A stretch of DNA of 64,000 bases, from NCBI RefSeq assembly GCF_900094585.1, contig NZ_FMAG01000011.1:62001-126000 (forward strand), read 5' to 3'. A program made the position numbers and the translations under genes. Positions within the stretch are counted from its first letter, which is position 1; each line of letters starts with the position of its first letter. Source of the stretch: Martinezella multihospitum (lineage in GTDB: Bacteria > Pseudomonadota > Alphaproteobacteria > Rhizobiales > Rhizobiaceae). The notes under the pieces are model-generated. The model made no database searches, was not told the DNA's origin, and saw only the letters and a program-made list of their open reading frames with translations. Below, piece after piece: positions 1-8,900 of this stretch.

Positions 1-1
1 C

Positions 2-628
2 GAAGGCGCCAACCGGGTGGTGGCCGAAATCACCGCCAAGGGCGGCAAGGCACTCGCCGTGCACGGCGACGTTTCCAAATCCGAAGACGTCAAGCGCCTC
101 TTCGCAGAAACGAAACAGGCCTTCGGCCGCGTCGATATCCTCGTCAACAATGCCGGCGTCTATCAATTCGCGCCGATCGAGGAATTCACCGAGGAAGAAT
201 TCCATCGTGAATTCAATATCAACGTGCTCGGCACGCTGCTGACCACGCGGGAGGCTGTCAAGTATTTCGGCCCGGAAGGCGGAAATGTCATCAACATCGG
301 TTCCAACGCCGTCAGCATGAACCTGCCGACCGCCTCGGTTTATACGGCAACGAAGGCTGCCGTGAACTCCATCACCCAGATCCTCGCCAAGGAGCTCGGT
401 CCACGGAACATCCGGGTCAATAATCTGGCACCGGGCGGGGTCGAGACCGAAGGCGTCGTTGCCGCAGGCGTCATAGGCAGCGATTTCGAGAAACATCTCG
501 TCTCCCAGACGCCCCTCGGCCGCCTCGGCCAGCCGACGGATATCGCCCCCGTCGCGGTCTTCCTCGCATCGCAGGACGCCGCCTGGGTGACCGGCGAAAC
601 CATCTATGTCGGCGGTGGCCTGAAGTAG
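2..628 (+). CDS. SDR-family oxidoreductase, 5' end outside window
   Basis: C-terminal part of a classical short-chain dehydrogenase/reductase, probably an NAD(P)-dependent oxidoreductase on an unknown alcohol/ketone substrate. The reading frame is open from base 2, so the true start and the TGxxxGxG cofactor loop lie upstream of the window; an internal GTG at 17 is not a credible start. Visible family marks are NNAG at bases 146-157, the catalytic YTATK (Tyr codon 341-343, Lys codon 353-355), the PGxVxTE segment after it and the C-terminal TGETIYVGGGLK typical of FabG-like members. A perfect 13-bp inverted repeat follows the stop. Substrate cannot be told from sequence. Confidence 0.9.
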   Translation, partial: EGANRVVAEITAKGGKALAVHGDVSKSEDVKRLFAETKQAFGRVDILVNNAGVYQFAPIEEFTEEEFHREFNINVLGTLLTTREAVKYFGPEGGNVINIGSNAVSMNLPTASVYTATKAAVNSITQILAKELGPRNIRVNNLAPGGVETEGVVAAGVIGSDFEKHLVSQTPLGRLGQPTDIAPVAVFLASQDAAWVTGETIYVGGGLK

Positions 629-637
629 TCACCCATG

Positions 638-671
638 CCGATGCCGCCCTCCGACAAAAGGGCGGCATCGG
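638..671. terminator. 13-bp perfect hairpin after SDR gene
   Basis: Arms at 638-650 and 659-671 are perfectly complementary around an 8-base loop. It lies 9 bases after the SDR stop. No T-run follows, so it may be a weak or factor-dependent terminator or an mRNA-end stabilising hairpin. The rest of the 310-base gap to dps (629-938) shows an AT-richer stretch at about 700-790, probably the dps promoter region, but no promoter I can assign with confidence. Confidence 0.5.
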
Positions 672-938
672 CGGCGCGGCATGACCGCACGCCGCGCCAA
701 TACATTATCAATACATTAGCAGACGATTGCCAAACCGCCTCATTTTCCTATTTAGTAAGTGTGCTCGGGTTTTCCGTATAGTGCCGCAGTCGACCGTGCC
801 GGGAGGCGACATATCGGCCGCGAAATTTCAAAACCAGATCCTGTCTTCAATGCGATCTCACGCAGCAGCTGATGTCATCGAACTCCCCTAAGATCCGCCG
901 GCGATCGCTGTCGTGAACAACAAATGGAGGACGTCTTT

Positions 939-1448
939 ATGAATACCGCCAATACCAAGTCGAAATTGGGCACTCGCACCAATCTCAGCGAAGACGCGAC
1001 GCGCGATATTTCCGCAGCACTGACCGCGCTGCTGGCGGATGTCTTTGCTCTCTATCTGAAGACCAAGAATTTTCACTGGCACATGAGCGGCCCGCATTTC
1101 CGTGATTATCACCTGCTTCTCGACGATCAGGGCGATCAGATTTTCGCCATGACCGACCCAATGGCCGAGCGCTGCCGGAAGATCGGCGGAACGACCCTCC
1201 ACTCGATCGGCCAGATCGCCAAACTGCAGCGCATCCCCGACAACGACGCCGAATATGTCGATCCGCAGGACATGCTTGCCGAGCTCGCCGATGATAATCT
1301 CAAACTCTCGGCCGAAATCCGCGCCGTTCACGACGTCTGCGACGAATATGGCGATGTCGCCACCGCAAGCCTCCTCGAAAACTGGCTGGATGAGACCGAG
1401 CGCCGCACCTGGTTCCTGTTTGAGATCACGCGCAAATCCAACCGCTGA
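939..1448 (+). CDS. dps: Dps-family DNA-binding ferritin-like protein
   Basis: 169-residue Dps family protein: a dodecameric mini-ferritin that oxidises Fe(II) with hydrogen peroxide and protects DNA in stress and stationary phase. The segment KNFHWHMSGPHFRDYHLLLDDQGDQIF carries the His and Asp/Glu ligands of the inter-subunit ferroxidase site; a short basic N-terminal tail (SKLGTRTNL) precedes the four-helix core. I prefer the ATG at 939 because GGAGG at 926-930 is well spaced from it; an in-frame ATG at 924 overlaps that ribosome-binding site. It stands alone, with its own long upstream region and a hairpin downstream. Whether OxyR, Fur/Irr or a general stress response controls it cannot be read here. 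Confidence 0.95.
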   Translation: MNTANTKSKLGTRTNLSEDATRDISAALTALLADVFALYLKTKNFHWHMSGPHFRDYHLLLDDQGDQIFAMTDPMAERCRKIGGTTLHSIGQIAKLQRIPDNDAEYVDPQDMLAELADDNLKLSAEIRAVHDVCDEYGDVATASLLENWLDETERRTWFLFEITRKSNR

Positions 1449-1465
1449 CACCGAAACGACGCTCC

Positions 1466-1503
1466 GATTTCCTCGCTCCGGCAACGATGCAAGCGAGGAA
1501 ATC
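1466..1503. terminator. 12-bp perfect hairpin after dps
   Basis: Arms 1466-1477 and 1492-1503 are perfectly complementary with a 14-base loop, 17 bases past the dps stop. No T-run follows. Probably the transcript end of dps. Confidence 0.45.
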
Positions 1504-1556
1504 CTTGACTCCTGTGGAAAACATCTTAGAACCGGCGACGGAAAAGGAAGACTTCC

Positions 1557-1673
1557 ATGGTTCGCTTCGAACAGCTCGATAGCCTCAGTCACCTGGCCGA
1601 ACGCGCCGGGCTGGATGTCTATTTTCCGGTTTCTTCCAAAACCAAGGCCAAAACGACGACGAAAACCGTCTGA
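1557..1673 (+). CDS. possible small protein, 38 residues
   Basis: Short open frame reading MVRFEQLDSLSHLAERAGL followed by a Tyr/Phe turn and a basic tail rich in Lys and Thr. An AAGGAAG purine run at 1544-1550 stands 6 bases before the ATG, a convincing spacing. No family recognised. It sits alone in the dps-asd gap (1449-1783). It could be a genuine small basic protein or a chance frame; the good ribosome-binding site and amphipathic N-terminus are the only support. Confidence 0.4.
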   Translation: MVRFEQLDSLSHLAERAGLDVYFPVSSKTKAKTTTKTV

Positions 1674-1695
1674 CGTCTCTGGCCTGCCGCTCTCT

Positions 1696-1712
1696 CCCCG
1701 GCCCGGCCGGGG
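1696..1712. repeat. GC palindrome upstream of asd
   Basis: An 8-1-8 perfect palindrome (CCCCGGCC / GGCCGGGG) within a CTCTCC-rich stretch. It resembles the short GC-rich palindromic inserts often seen between rhizobial genes. It could also act as a weak attenuator before asd, 72 bases downstream. Only one copy was seen in this window. Confidence 0.35.
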
Positions 1713-1783
1713 ACAGGAACCGGTCGTCATGGCCGCGGTTCCCCCCTCGCCCAAGAGGAGAGAAGAGAAAGAGAGCTTGTGAA

Positions 1784-2818
1784 ATGGGTTTCAAAGTTGC
1801 AGTAGCGGGCGCGACCGGGAATGTCGGCCGCGAAATGCTCAATATCCTCGCCGAACGCGGCTTCCCGGCCGATGAGGTCATAGCGCTCGCATCGGCTCGC
1901 TCGCAGGGAACCGAAGTTTCCTTCGGCGACCGGACGCTGAAGGTTTCCAACCTGGAGAACTACGATTTCTCCGACACCGACATCTGCCTGATGTCGGCCG
2001 GCGGTGACGTTTCCAAGAGGGTCTCGCCAAAGATCGGCGCCCAGGGCTGCGTCGTCATCGACAACTCCTCCGCCTGGCGCTACGACGCCGACGTGCCGCT
2101 GATCGTTCCGGAAGTAAACCCGGATGCCATCGCGCAGTTCACCAAGCGCAACATCATCGCCAACCCGAATTGCTCGACCGCGCAGCTCGTCGTCGCGCTG
2201 AAACCGCTGCATGACTTTGCCAAGATCAAGCGCGTCGTCGTCTCGACCTACCAATCCGTTTCCGGCGCCGGCAAGGACGGCATGGACGAGCTGTTCAACC
2301 AGACCCGCGCCGTCTTCGTCGCGGACCCGATCGAGGCGAAGAAGTTCACCAAGCGCATCGCCTTCAACGTCATCCCGCACATCGATAGCTTCATGGAAGA
2401 CGGCTATACCAAGGAAGAGTGGAAGGTGCTGGCCGAGACCAAGAAGATGCTCGACCCGAAGATCAAGGTCACCTGCACGGCTGTCCGCGTCCCGGTCTTC
2501 ATCGGCCATTCGGAATCGGTCAACATCGAGTTCGAAAACGAGATCACTGCCGATCAGGCCCGTGACATTCTGCGCGAAGCGCCCGGCTGCCTCGTCATCG
2601 ATAAGCGCGAAAACGGCGGTTACATCACGCCTTACGAATCCGCTGGCGAAGATGCGACCTATATTTCGCGCATCCGCGAAGATGCGACCGTCGAGAACGG
2701 CCTCAACCTCTGGGTTGTCTCCGACAATCTGCGCAAGGGTGCCGCGCTGAATGCCATCCAGATTGCCGAACTGCTCGTAAACCGCGGCCTCATCAAGCCG
2801 CGCAAGCAGGCTGCATAA
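1784..2818 (+). CDS. asd: aspartate-semialdehyde dehydrogenase
   Basis: 344-residue NADP-dependent aspartate-semialdehyde dehydrogenase. It reduces aspartyl-4-phosphate to the semialdehyde, the branch point to lysine/diaminopimelate, methionine and threonine. The N-terminal Rossmann loop GATGNVG is at residues 9-15; the catalytic Cys is residue 130 in NPNCSTAQ and the acid/base His is residue 242 in GHSE. Length matches the family. ATG at 1784 follows a purine-rich GAGAGAAGAGAAAGAG stretch. It stands alone, ending in an intrinsic terminator about 60 bases on. Cytosolic. Confidence 0.97.
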   Translation: MGFKVAVAGATGNVGREMLNILAERGFPADEVIALASARSQGTEVSFGDRTLKVSNLENYDFSDTDICLMSAGGDVSKRVSPKIGAQGCVVIDNSSAWRYDADVPLIVPEVNPDAIAQFTKRNIIANPNCSTAQLVVALKPLHDFAKIKRVVVSTYQSVSGAGKDGMDELFNQTRAVFVADPIEAKKFTKRIAFNVIPHIDSFMEDGYTKEEWKVLAETKKMLDPKIKVTCTAVRVPVFIGHSESVNIEFENEITADQARDILREAPGCLVIDKRENGGYITPYESAGEDATYISRIREDATVENGLNLWVVSDNLRKGAALNAIQIAELLVNRGLIKPRKQAA

Positions 2819-2875
2819 GGATCTGTAAACCAATTTACGGTTTATCAACCCTCCTTGGCTAAGCAGAATAGAATG

Positions 2876-2913
2876 AAAGCCTCGCCATTTCGGATGAAAG
2901 GCGGGGCTTTTCT
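2876..2913 (+). terminator. intrinsic terminator after asd
   Basis: Arms AAAGCCTCGCC (2876-2886) and GGCGGGGCTTT (2900-2910) pair with one G-U and are followed by a short T run. Placed 58 bases after the asd stop. The remaining bases up to 3102 hold no gene; a parS-like but mismatched palindrome at 2932-2947 is discussed under rejected items. Confidence 0.75.
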
Positions 2914-3102
2914 GAATGTTTTTGGCGGCGATGTTTCACATGAAACGAAAATATCGGTCGCTAAAATATGATGACATGGTGGTCGGATGCTGGCATGGTC
3001 CGGTGGCGACTAAACGCGCGTGATCCCCTGGCTTCCAAGGGTTTGCGCGCCATTGAAAACGGTTACCGCGTTCGCACCGCGGTAAGAATTCGGGGACACT
3101 GA

Positions 3103-3924
3103 ATGCGCTTCACAAAGTCTGGAATGGCAGCTCTCGTGGCGGGCGGATTGCTGCTGGGAATGCCGCTTGCGGCAAACGCCGCATCTTGCGGCAACACTTC
3201 CGCCGGATTCGAAAACTGGGTGCAGGAATTCAAACGGGAAGCGCAGGGACAGGGCGTCAGCCCCTCTACCCTCGACAGGGCCTTCGCCAACGTCCATTAC
3301 AACCAACCCACCATCCGCGCCGACCGCGGCCAGAAGAGCTTCAAGCTTTCCTTCGAGGAATTCATGAAGAAGCGCGGCGGCCAGACGATCATCAATCGCG
3401 GCAAGAGCATGAAGCAGGCCAACGCCGCGCTCTTCGCCAAGATCCAGAAGCGCTTCGGCGTTCCCCCAGGCCCGATCATCGCCATCTGGGGCATGGAAAC
3501 CGGCTTCGGCAGCTATATGGGCGACCAGCATACGCTTTCGGCCGTCTCGACGCTTGCTTATGATTGCCGTCGTTCCGCATTCTTTACCGAACAGCTCTAC
3601 GCCGCCCTGAAGCTCGTCGGCGAAGGCTATCTCAGCCCGTCGGCACGCGGCGCGGCCCATGGCGAAATTGGCCAGACGCAGTTCATGCCGAAAAACGTCG
3701 TTGCCTTCGGCGTCGACGAAGATGGCGACGGCAGGGTCGATCTTGTCGGCTCGCGCGCGGATGCGCTGGCCTCGACCGCCAACTTCTTGCGCGGCCACGG
3801 CTGGCAGCCCGGCGCCGGTTATCAGCCCGGCGAGCCGAATTTCTCCGCCATTGCCGGCTGGAACGACGCAAAGGTCTATCAGCAGGCGATCGCCTATATC
3901 GGCCAGCAGATCGACGGCAAGTAA
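3103..3924 (+). CDS. MltB-type lytic murein transglycosylase
   Basis: 273-residue exported lytic transglycosylase of the SLT_2/MltB family, cleaving the MurNAc-GlcNAc bond of peptidoglycan with 1,6-anhydro product. A Sec signal peptide (MRFTKSGMAALVAGGLLLG, Ala-rich, AANA-A cleavage) is clear and has no lipobox Cys, so the enzyme should be periplasmic rather than lipid-anchored. The catalytic Glu is residue 132 in IWGMETGFGSYMG; the substrate-binding GEIGQTQFMPKN segment follows. It is shorter than Escherichia coli MltB and has no C-terminal peptidoglycan-binding domain. Single gene; its terminator is shared with the convergent carbonic anhydrase. Confidence 0.93.
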   Translation: MRFTKSGMAALVAGGLLLGMPLAANAASCGNTSAGFENWVQEFKREAQGQGVSPSTLDRAFANVHYNQPTIRADRGQKSFKLSFEEFMKKRGGQTIINRGKSMKQANAALFAKIQKRFGVPPGPIIAIWGMETGFGSYMGDQHTLSAVSTLAYDCRRSAFFTEQLYAALKLVGEGYLSPSARGAAHGEIGQTQFMPKNVVAFGVDEDGDGRVDLVGSRADALASTANFLRGHGWQPGAGYQPGEPNFSAIAGWNDAKVYQQAIAYIGQQIDGK

Positions 3925-3941
3925 GCCTGATCTCGTGAATC

Positions 3942-3982
3942 AAAAAAGGCGCTGCGACCAGATGGTCCGCAACGCCTTTTTC
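3942..3982. terminator. bidirectional terminator, lytic transglycosylase / carbonic anhydrase
   Basis: AAAAAAGGCG (3942-3951) pairs with the CGCCTTTTT block at 3973-3981; the A run on one side and T run on the other give an intrinsic terminator readable from both strands. It serves two convergent genes. Confidence 0.8.
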
Positions 3983-4020
3983 GTTTGATCGACCTGCCGC
4001 CCCGCCAGGCGCCAGGTCCC

Positions 4021-4662
4021 TTAAATCTCAGGGCGGATGAAATCGCGCGTTGCTGGGTCCATGATCCATAACTCGCCGGTCGAAATATCGAACCATGCGC
4101 CGTGAAGATGCAGTTTGCCCTCTTCCTCGCGCGCCTTGATTTCCGGAAAGCTGCGCAGATTGTCGAGCGAATTGCGGATCGAGATGCGCTCCAGCGCGGT
4201 CTGACGCTCGGTCTGCGTCATGATGTCGTTGCTCTGGATCTGTTCGGCCGCCGGCTTCAGCAGCGCCATCCATCGGCCGATGAAATCGCCCGGAGACAGC
4301 GGTTCGGCATCGGGATCGAGCGCGGCGCGAATACCGCCGCAGCGGCCGTGGCCCATGACAACGATATCGGAAACCTTGAGCGATAGAACCGCGAATTCAA
4401 GCGCCGACGAAGTCGAATGGAAATTACCATCAGGCTCATAAGGCGGCACCATGTTGGCGACGTTTCGGATGACGAAGAGCTCCCCCGGGCCAGCGTCGAA
4501 GATGATCTCCGGCGCCGAACGGGAGTCACAACAGGCAATCACGAGCGTCGACGGGTTCTGGCCGAGCTCGGCGAGAGTGCGATAGCGTTCGCGCTCATCG
4601 ACGTAACGCCCGCTCATGAAGTTACGATAACCGTTCAGAAGGGTGTCGGGAAAGCTTTGCAT
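4021..4662 (-). CDS. beta-class carbonic anhydrase
   Basis: 213-residue zinc carbonic anhydrase interconverting CO2 and bicarbonate in the cytosol, supplying carboxylases. Zinc ligands are visible as Cys44 of the CxDxR motif (C44-C-D46-S-R48) and His105/Cys108 of HGRCGG; Asp46/Arg48 form the usual catalytic dyad. Length is typical. It lies 72 bases downstream of pdxY on the same strand, so co-transcription is possible, and converges on the lytic transglycosylase. Confidence 0.95.
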   Translation of the reverse strand: MQSFPDTLLNGYRNFMSGRYVDERERYRTLAELGQNPSTLVIACCDSRSAPEIIFDAGPGELFVIRNVANMVPPYEPDGNFHSTSSALEFAVLSLKVSDIVVMGHGRCGGIRAALDPDAEPLSPGDFIGRWMALLKPAAEQIQSNDIMTQTERQTALERISIRNSLDNLRSFPEIKAREEEGKLHLHGAWFDISTGELWIMDPATRDFIRPEI

Positions 4663-4734
4663 GATATTGGATTACAGCGCGCTTCGGCCGATGGCAACTG
4701 CTGCGCTGCAAAAAGCTCCCGCCGTTTCCCGCCG

Positions 4735-5610
4735 TTATTTTTTCTTCCGCTGCGCCGGGTGGACGAGGTGCCTCAGTTGCACCATCGCCATCGGTGTCGA
4801 CAGGCTTGCGGAATCGACGGCAAGCGTCAGCTCGTTGCTGCCGCGTTTGACGGCGCGTGCCAGCACTTCAAAGACGCTGGCCGTCGTCAGCTGCAGCGCC
4901 CGCTCCTCATCCATGCCGGAAAGCAGGCGCGACAGGAACACGGCGGACAAGAGATCGCCGAGGCCGTTCGGCGCGCCTTCGACGCTGCGATGTTCGGCAA
5001 GCAGCGCATTTCGGCCGCTAAGATAGAGATTGCCGATGCCGCCGGCCATCATCGGCACGGCAGACGTCACCAACATGCGCGACGGGCCAAGCGCGAGAGC
5101 TGCCTCCATGATGGCGTTGTTATCTTCGAGTGGCGCGCCGGCAAGCCAGGCAAGCTCGTAGCGGTTCGGCGTTGCGAGCGATGCCAACGGGATGAGGTGG
5201 TCGCGGATCGCTTCCGCCGTTGCCTCGGGCACATAAAGCCCGCCGGCATCGCCGATGACGGGATCGCAGGCGTAGAGGAGATCGGGGTTCTTCTCCCGCA
5301 AGGCCGTCACGAGCCGCGCCACGGACAAGGCCTGCGCGGCATTGCCGAAATATCCCGAGAGAACCGCCTTGACCTCGGAAAGCCAAGGCGCGGCGATAAG
5401 ATCGTCGATCGCATGGTCGAAATCGGTCTCGCTGAAGGTCAACCGCGTCGAGCGCCCATGACCGGGATGCCACGGCAGAACGATCGTCGGCAGCGCCCAC
5501 ACCGGATGGCCAAGCGTCTCCAGCGCGAAAACGGCGGCGCGATTGCCGACTGATCCTCGGACGACGTGGCTGGAGATGACGATAACGGCGCCGGCGGACA
5601 CTTGCGACAT
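4735..5610 (-). CDS. pdxY: pyridoxal kinase PdxY
   Basis: 291-residue ribokinase-superfamily pyridoxal kinase, salvaging pyridoxal to pyridoxal 5'-phosphate with ATP. Marks include the N-terminal VIVISSHVVRGSVGNRAAVFALETLG substrate segment, the CDPVIGDAGGLYV block and the C-terminal anion-hole PNGLGDLLSAVFL with the catalytic Asp. The frame is open further upstream, but the ATG at 5610 is chosen because it fits the family N-terminus and a GAAAG stands upstream; the longer version adds 26 atypical residues. It faces away from the NAD-GDH gene across a 294-base gap (5611-5904) that is AT-rich near 5790-5870 and probably holds promoters in both directions, with no site I can name. Confidence 0.92.
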   Translation of the reverse strand: MSQVSAGAVIVISSHVVRGSVGNRAAVFALETLGHPVWALPTIVLPWHPGHGRSTRLTFSETDFDHAIDDLIAAPWLSEVKAVLSGYFGNAAQALSVARLVTALREKNPDLLYACDPVIGDAGGLYVPEATAEAIRDHLIPLASLATPNRYELAWLAGAPLEDNNAIMEAALALGPSRMLVTSAVPMMAGGIGNLYLSGRNALLAEHRSVEGAPNGLGDLLSAVFLSRLLSGMDEERALQLTTASVFEVLARAVKRGSNELTLAVDSASLSTPMAMVQLRHLVHPAQRKKK

Positions 5611-5904
5611 GATGCTAGCTTTCAAGTTCAGGGCTTCAAACTGCCATGGCGCCGTTGATGATCCCTTTGCCGGCACTCTGTCAACCACACTTCACAGAGT
5701 CATGAAAACCTCTGTTGACGAGTTGATTCCGCCAATTTCACACCAATGATGCCCGCTTTGCACCGAGATCGCGCATTCCGGCAAGATTTTTAAAAAAACC
5801 GGCCAAAATCAGTCCGAAAGCAACCAAATTCGCATTCTTTTTGCCAGTTTTTTCGCTAAACCTTCTGCTACTGTCGTCAAAATTCGAAAATCGGGAGGAA
5901 TTCC

Positions 5905-8900
5905 ATGGCGCCCAAGACCAATCCGAAACGGGAAAAACAGATTGAAGCGGCACGCAAGATAGCGGCAGCGACGGGCGAGGCGCATCTCGATCCCGAAATC
6001 CTGTTCGGCCGGGCAAGCAATGACGACATAGAGCTTTACAGCCCGGAAATGCTGGCCCTTGCCGCAACGCACGCGGCCAAGGAACTGGCAGCCTGGGGCG
6101 GCACCTCTCCGCGTGTGAGCATCGAGCAGGTCGCCAGTATCGAACCCGGTGGCGTTGCGGTGTCGATCCTTTCGATTACCGACCACAACATGCCCTTCCT
6201 CTACGAATCGATCATGGGCGAAGTGACCAGCAGCTACCGCGATCTCTATATGGCCGTCCACCCGATCCTGGTCATAGAGAAGGGCAAGCAGCCGAGCCTC
6301 TATTCCGCCGATCAACCGAGCGATCCCGCCCATCGCGTCAGCCATATCCAGCTTCATCTCTCGCCCCTGACGACGGCGCAGGCGACCGATCTGACCAAGC
6401 GGGTACAGACCGTGCTCGATCAGACGCATCTTGCCGTCTCCGACTGGAAGCCGATGCTGTCGCGCCTCGATACCGTGATATCGGAACTGTCAACCTATGA
6501 GGCCGCCGGCCGCCGCAAGAATGACCGCGACGAGGCGCTCGCCTTCCTTGCCTGGCTACGCGACGGCAATTTCACCTTCCTCGGCATGCGCGAATATGTC
6601 TATTCCGGCAAGGGCGCCAACGCGAAGGTCGAGCGCGACCGCGGCACCGGCCTTGGCATCCTCTCCAATCCGGATGTTCGGGTCCTCCGACAGGGCAAGG
6701 ACCAGGTGACCACGACGCCTGAAATCCTCGCTTTCCTCGACGGGCCGGATTTCTTGATCGTCACCAAGGCCAACGTCAAGTCGATCGTCCATCGCCGCGC
6801 CTATATGGATTATGTCGGCGTCAAGCGTTTCGACACGGACGGTAACGTGACGGGCGAGCTGCGTATCGTCGGCCTCTTCACCTCCACCGCCTATACCAGC
6901 GCTGCCGCCGAAGTGCCGCTGCTGCGCTCGAAGGTGCAGAAGGTCAAGGATCATTTCGGCTTCGATCCCACGAGCCATTCCGGCCGAATGCTCGAAAATA
7001 CGCTGGAATCCTATCCTCGCGACGATCTCTTCCAGATCGACACCTCGTTGCTGGCAAGCTTCGCCGAACAGATCAACGACCTGACCGACCGGCCGCGCGT
7101 GCGTGCATTGCCGCGCATCGACCATTTCGACCGCTTCGTCTCCGTCATCGTCTATGTCCCGCGCGAGGAATATGATTCCGTCGTCCGCGAGAAGATCGGC
7201 AACTACCTGAAGTCGGTTTATGACGGCCGTGTCTCTGCTTATTACCCGGCTTTCCCGGAAGGCGGCGTGGCGCGCGTCCACTTCATCATCGGCCGCAGCG
7301 CCGGCAAAACGCCGCATGTTCCGCAGGCGAAGCTCGAAGAGGCGATCCGCGCCATCACCGCCCGCTGGGACGAGCGTTTCGTCATGCTGGCAGGCCCGAA
7401 GGCACCGAGCATTTCCGTCAGCCAGGCTTTCCAGGAAGCCTTCTCGCCGGAAGACGCCTTTGCCGATCTCCCCGATATCATCGCCACGGCCGGCGTCGAG
7501 CCGATCCGCATCGGCTTCTATATCCGCAAGGACGAAGCGGGTGACATTCTCTCGCTGAAGATCTTCCACGGAGACGGCAACCTCGCGCTATCACGCCGCG
7601 TGCCGCTGCTTGAAAATCTCGGCTTCAACGTCATCAGCGAGCGTACCTTCGATATCTACGTCACGAACAAGGACGGCTCGACCGGCCATGTCGTGCTGCA
7701 CGACATGGAACTCGAGGCTCGCAATGGCCTGACCATCGACCTCGCCCGCCATGGTGCGGCGCTGGAGGAGGCCTTCCTCGCCGCCTTCGGCGGCACGATC
7801 GACAACGACGCCTTCAACCGGCTGATCGTGTCGGCCGATCTTTCCGCCCGCGAAACCAACGTGCTGCGCGCCTACTCGCGCTATCTGCGTCAGGCCGGCA
7901 TCGCCTATTCGCAGGATTATATCTCTGCGACGCTGGACAAGTATCCGCGTATCGCCGCATCGCTCTTCCGTCTCTTTCACGACACGCTCGATCCGAAGCT
8001 CAGCGACAAGAACCGCACGAAGAAGCTCTCCGAGCTGCATGCGAGCATCGAAGCCGAACTCGCCGACGTTCCGAGCCTGGATGACGACCGTATTCTCCGC
8101 CGTTATGTCAACGCCATCGATGCGACGCTGCGCACCAACTACTTCCAGAAGAATGCCGACGGCACGCCGAAGGCGATGCTGGCCTTCAAGCTCGATCCGA
8201 AGCTGCTCGACGGCCTGCCTGAGCCGCGTCCCTTCCGCGAAATCTTCGTCTACGGCGTCGAAGTGGAAGGCGTTCACCTGCGCTTCGGCAAGGTGGCGCG
8301 TGGCGGCTTGCGCTGGTCGGATCGCGCCGAAGACTACCGCACCGAAGTACTGGGCCTCGTAAAGGCGCAGCAGGTGAAGAACGCCGTCATCGTGCCTGTC
8401 GGCGCCAAGGGTGGCTTCTATCCGAAGAAGCTTCCGGTCGGCGGCAGCCGCGACGAGATCTTCAACACCGGCCGCGAGGCCTACAAGACCTATATCCGCA
8501 CGCTACTGTCGATCACCGACAACATCTCCGGCGCCGATATCATCCCGCCTGCCGACACCGTGCGGCTCGATGGTGACGACCCTTATTTCGTTGTCGCTGC
8601 CGACAAGGGCACAGCCACCTTCTCCGACACCGCCAACGCGCTGGCGCAGGAAGCCGGCTTCTGGCTGGACGACGCCTTCGCCTCCGGTGGCTCGGCCGGC
8701 TATGACCACAAGAAGATGGGCATCACTGCCCGTGGCGCTTGGGAAACCGTGAAGCGCCACTTCCGCGAGATGGACATCGACATCCAGGCGACGCCCTTCA
8801 ACGTCGTCGGCGTCGGCGACATGTCCGGCGACGTCTTCGGCAACGGCATGCTGCTCTCGCCGAAGATCCGCCTGCTTGCCGCCTTCGACCATCGCGACAT

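Noticed and set aside
888..1754. 288-codon frame on the minus strand over dps
   Set aside because: Antisense shadow of the high-GC dps gene and its flank; composition is not protein-like and no family is recognised.
1727..2848. 373-codon frame on the minus strand covering asd
   Set aside because: Shadow of asd in the complementary frame; repetitive Asp/Gly/Arg content typical of such shadows.
2932..2947. parS-like palindrome TGTTTCACATGAAACG near asd
   Set aside because: Two mismatches, one in the central CACGTG core that ParB reads; 36 kb from the origin and isolated, so probably chance.
6556..7569. 337-codon frame opposite the NAD-GDH gene
   Set aside because: Shadow of the GDH coding sequence on the other strand, with no independent support.
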